This document shows positions 62,933 through 64,000 of a stretch of 64,000 nt of DNA, one piece after another. The notes under the pieces are model-generated. The model was not told the origin of the DNA, made no database searches, and saw nothing but the letters and a program-made list of their open reading frames with translations. This DNA comes from Sulfidibacter corallicola (GTDB taxonomy: Bacteria; Acidobacteriota; Holophagae; Acanthopleuribacterales; Acanthopleuribacteraceae): the NCBI RefSeq assembly GCF_017498545.1, contig NZ_CP071793.1, positions 6,957,001 through 7,021,000 on the forward strand, given 5' to 3'. Within the stretch, counting starts at the first letter, position 1, and the number at the start of each line of letters is the position of its first letter. The translations under genes and the position numbers were made by a program.

Positions 62933-63043
62933 ACCATAGTGTTGGGGCCCACCCCTCGTACCCCAGGGGACACCTTGACGGCCCAGCAAGCTGCGCCATC
63001 AAGATGTCCATGGTGCGCCAGGGGTCCACCCTAACACCATGGT
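62933..63043 (+). other. Nested inverted repeats in the IS leader (possible structured RNA)
   Basis: Outer arms 62933-62956 and 63020-63043 are complementary at 19 of 24 positions; inner arms 62969-62982 and 62995-63008 are complementary at 12 of 14, the mismatches being C opposite A. Together they form a long hairpin between the IS left end and orfA. Whether it is RNA or a DNA site is unknown. Confidence 0.6.
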
Positions 63044-63109
63044 CGTTCGTCCGTTTATATCCCCCTCGGCCAACAGCTACTGCGGAGCCGGAGAGAGGTA
63101 AACCGAGTT

Positions 63110-63403
63110 TTGGCTAGGAAGCGCAACAATCACGATCCCAAGTTCAAGTCCCGGGTGGCTTTGGAAGCGATCCGCGGCATCAAAACGGTCTCGGAACTGT
63201 CAGCCCAGTACGGGATCCACCCGACCCTGATCAACCGCTGGAAAAAGCAGGTGATCGAGTCCCTGCCGGAGGTGTTCGAGAGCGGGAAGGTTCCTCGAAA
63301 ACCCGCCGGCGAATCACCGGAAATCGGCAAGCTTTACGAACAAATCGGTCGTCTCCAGGTGGAGCTCGACTGGCTCAAAAAAAAATCTGAATCCCTGCAT
63401 TGA
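63110..63403 (+). CDS. IS3-family OrfA (transposase HTH subunit)
   Basis: A TTG at 63110 gives 97 residues. HTH_Tnp_1 domain: FKSRVALEAIRG, TVSELSAQYGIHPTLINRWKKQ, followed by a leucine-zipper helix (GKLYEQIGRLQVELDWLKKK). A run of A9 (63377-63385) codes for the last three Lys before the frame ends at 63401-63403. OrfB lies in the +1 frame. Confidence 0.92.
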   Translation: MARKRNNHDPKFKSRVALEAIRGIKTVSELSAQYGIHPTLINRWKKQVIESLPEVFESGKVPRKPAGESPEIGKLYEQIGRLQVELDWLKKKSESLH

Positions 63404-64000
63404 GGAGAAACGGCTGTGCATCGAACCCCATCACCGCCGGTTGAGCATTCGCCGGCAGTGCGCCTTGCTTGGGTTATCGCGAGCCTCGTACTACTACGAG
63501 CCGCGACCCGAGAGGCCCGAAAACCTGGCCTTGATGTCGGAGATCGATCGTATTTACCTGGATTTCCCCTACTTCGGCAGCCGACGCATGGCCGCCTTCC
63601 TACGAGATCGAGGGTATGCGGTCAACCGGAAACGGATTCAACGGCTCATGCGGTTGATGGCCCTGGAGGCCGTATATCCCAAGCCTCGCACCAGCGCGGC
63701 CAACCCGGCCCATCGCGTGTATCCTTACTTACTGCGAGACCTGACCATCACCCATCCCAACCACGTTTGGAGCACCGACATCACCTATGTGCCGATGCGG
63801 CGAGGCTACATGTACCTGACGGTGATTATCGACTGGTACAGCCGGTACGTGGTGGCTTGGGAAATCTCCAACACGCTGGATGGAGCCTTTTGCCGCGAGG
63901 TTCTGAGACGCGCGCTGCAAAACAAGAAACCTTCGATATTCAACACCGATCAAGGCGCGCAATTCACGAGCCCGAAATTCACCGAAATCCTTCAGGAGGC
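63384..64000 (+). CDS. IS3-family OrfB (DDE integrase domain), truncated by window end
   Basis: The frame runs from the A9 tract to the end of the window. It shows the HTH_21 part (PHHRRLSIRRQCALLGLSRASYYY), then the rve domain with the first Asp in WSTDITYVP and second in FNTDQGAQFTS; the final Glu lies outside. A fused OrfAB would read LKKKNLNPCIEEKRL if one extra A were inserted in the tract. No ATG start exists before the conserved region, so expression depends on slippage or a weak start such as ATT 63399 or CTG 63414. Confidence 0.9.

Larger units (their letters stand above)
62825..64000 (+). mobile_element. IS3-family insertion sequence (right end outside window)
   Basis: The left boundary is near 62825, where cls homology stops and TGGACCCCATAATCGAGACC begins; the exact end and target duplication cannot be set without the right end. 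It contains a noncoding leader of about 280 bp (62833-63109), orfA and the start of orfB. DDE transposase motifs and an HTH orfA assign it to IS3. Confidence 0.9.

Noticed and set aside
62933..63043. IS110-type bridge RNA or IS200/605 omega RNA
   Set aside because: The encoded transposase is an IS3-type OrfA/OrfB with DDE motifs, not a DEDD or TnpA/TnpB protein.

Overview
The window is one end-to-end stretch of a GC-rich bacterial chromosome of Gram-negative type. A TonB-dependent receptor, signal-peptide proteins, flagellin and an AlkB-type membrane hydroxylase are all present. The VWA protein at 10657-12774 has the architecture typical of Acidobacteriota, and the mix of housekeeping and sensory genes fits a free-living, flagellated acidobacterium (possibly Holophagae-like). 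That placement is inference from gene content only. Most of the window is ordinary core genome. The accessory parts are two repeat-filled intergenic regions (5834-6793 and 40960-41825) and an IS3-family element at the right edge.

Layout. 1-5.8 kb: 3' end of a histidine kinase, a GT2 glycosyltransferase, and an iron-uptake pair (TonB receptor plus PepSY membrane protein). 5.8-6.8 kb: tandem 149-bp hairpin repeats. 6.8-12.8 kb: LysR regulator, an HscC-type Hsp70 with an overlapping unknown partner gene, and a secreted VWA protein. 13.4-21.3 kb: an Hfq-like RNA chaperone with its own promoter and terminator, MazG, FolK, a FecR-domain protein with a huge Arg/Ser tail, and a MASE1/CHASE hybrid kinase. 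21.5-27.0 kb: a five-gene, largely translationally coupled Hsp70 operon (large helical-repeat-like protein, J-like protein without HPD, GrpE-like, DnaK-like, zinc-ribbon protein). 27-32.5 kb: GNAT, a secreted unknown protein, a MoeZ-type adenylyltransferase-rhodanese, a receiver-like protein lacking the phospho-Asp, a small beta protein and an FlhB C-terminal homologue.

32.6-40.9 kb: SRPBCC/degenerate epimerase fusion, a large PLP decarboxylase, methionine aminopeptidase with a SEC-C tag, an HU/IHF - MerR - tRNA-Pro block, and a radical-SAM/DUF512 protein. 41-41.8 kb: the second 149-bp repeat array. 41.8-47.8 kb: class IV aminotransferase (PabC-like), hpt, an ECF sigma/anti-sigma/periplasmic protein operon, and bioA. 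48-52.9 kb: metH and flagellin. 53-62.2 kb: M14 carboxypeptidase, coiled-coil protein, a small lipoprotein/membrane pair, Bcp-type peroxiredoxin, TIGR01777 epimerase, AlkB-like hydroxylase, tRNA-His, LysM transglycosylase and a small membrane protein. 62.3-64 kb: a cardiolipin-synthase gene interrupted by the IS3-family element.

The most noteworthy items are: the coupled Hsp70 operon with a J-like protein whose HPD tripeptide reads PPE; the HscC-type Hsp70 with a non-J partner; the 149-bp repeats, whose hairpin stems change sequence while keeping pairing; a second dispersed 'CTAGTGCCCATC' motif; and the IS3 element, which has a long structured leader and an A9 run at a +1 orfA/orfB junction. 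No CRISPR array, prophage or obvious defence island was seen.
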